This document shows positions 5,407 to 5,794 of a DNA stretch of 5,794 nt, in pieces. The notes below the pieces were generated by a model. The model did no database searches, was not told where the DNA came from, and saw only the letters and a list, made by a program, of their open reading frames with translations. The DNA is from an uncultured Hymenobacter sp. (GTDB taxonomy: Bacteria > Bacteroidota > Bacteroidia > Cytophagales > Hymenobacteraceae). The first letter of the stretch is position 1; the number at the start of each line of letters is the position of its first letter. Made by a program: the position numbers and the translations under genes. The stretch covers positions 1-5,794 of the forward strand of contig CALMOO010000771.1 of the NCBI GenBank assembly GCA_937871705.1. The letters are read 5' to 3'.

Positions 5407-5794
5407 ATGGAAAAAATTGCCATGCTTGGCGGCGGCTCCTGGGCCACTGCCCTCACCAAAATCCTCTCCGAAAACGGTGCCCGCGTTGATTGGTGGCTGC
5501 GGGCCAAGGACGACGTGCAGCACCTGCTGCGCACCGGCCACAACCCGCGCTACCTCTCGGCCGTGCAGTTCGACCGCAACCTGGTTTACCCCACTACCGA
5601 CCTCACCGACGCCATCTCGGAGGCCGACTGGCTGGTGCTGGCCGTGCCGGCCGCTTTCGTGCAGCCGGTGCTCGACAAGCTGGGCCGCGACGCGTTGCGC
5701 CACAAAGTGGGGGTAGTATCGGCCATCAAGGGCATGATACCGGGCAAGAACGTGCTCGTGACCGACTACGTGCAGGAACGCTTCCGCCTACCCC
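5407..5794 (+). CDS. gpsA: NAD(P)-dependent glycerol-3-phosphate dehydrogenase, N-terminal part
   Basis: The first 129 codons, cut by the right edge, of a protein usually about 330 residues long. GpsA reversibly reduces dihydroxyacetone phosphate to sn-glycerol 3-phosphate in the cytoplasm, supplying the backbone for phospholipid synthesis. The N-terminus MEKIAMLGGGSWATAL is the dinucleotide-binding loop; G8-G9-G10-S11-W12 corresponds to the usual GxGSWGTA, with alanine in place of the second-last glycine. The family-typical NPRYL follows at 46-50, then the end of the Rossmann strand ADWLVLAVPAAFV at 73-85, and VVSAIKGM at 103-110 with the conserved lysine K108. The start was chosen because the glycine loop begins at residue 8, as in other family members; an internal ATG at codon 6 would truncate the first strand. 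It is transcribed away from the HD gene, and no Shine-Dalgarno sequence is visible. No frameshift or lost residue is seen in the available part. Confidence 0.96.
   Translation, partial: MEKIAMLGGGSWATALTKILSENGARVDWWLRAKDDVQHLLRTGHNPRYLSAVQFDRNLVYPTTDLTDAISEADWLVLAVPAAFVQPVLDKLGRDALRHKVGVVSAIKGMIPGKNVLVTDYVQERFRLP

Overview
The window looks like an ordinary chromosomal segment of a GC-rich member of the Bacteroidota, most likely Hymenobacter or a close relative in the Cytophagales. The grounds are protein sequence character (GyrA, GpsA and a small CxxC lipoprotein of the type seen in that group), the absence of Shine-Dalgarno sequences before any start, and upstream elements that fit the Bacteroidota promoter consensus (TTG, 17-23 nt, TAnnTTTG). 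The genus is an inference; the phylum is fairly secure.

Layout from left to right. Positions 1-1099 (minus) hold the N-terminal 366 residues of an exported tetratricopeptide-repeat protein that runs off the left edge. Positions 1100-1297 hold its promoter and, next to gyrA, a strong intrinsic terminator. Positions 1298-3892 (minus) are a complete gyrA. Positions 3893-4168 are a non-coding leader containing two opposed arrays of 7-bp repeats and a perfect GC hairpin. Positions 4169-4429 (minus) encode a small Cys/His-rich lipoprotein whose promoter element almost touches its start codon. Positions 4430-4612 contain that promoter and the terminator of the next gene. Positions 4613-5287 (minus) encode a YedJ-like HD-domain phosphohydrolase. 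Positions 5288-5406 are a divergent intergenic region, and 5407-5794 (plus) hold the first 129 codons of gpsA, cut by the right edge.

The four minus-strand genes point the same way but seem to be separate transcription units: intrinsic terminators follow the HD gene and gyrA, and promoter-like elements precede the TPR, lipoprotein and HD genes. Functions are housekeeping: DNA supercoiling (gyrA), phospholipid precursor synthesis (gpsA), probable hydrolysis of small phosphorylated compounds (HD protein), and two envelope or periplasmic proteins of unknown role. Nothing points to a mobile element, defence system or biosynthetic cluster. The most interesting signals are small: a nine-G tract in gyrA where loss of one G gives an immediate stop exactly at the end of the catalytic domain, 7-bp-period repeats just upstream of two start codons, and an apparently coding frame hidden behind the gyrA stop codon.
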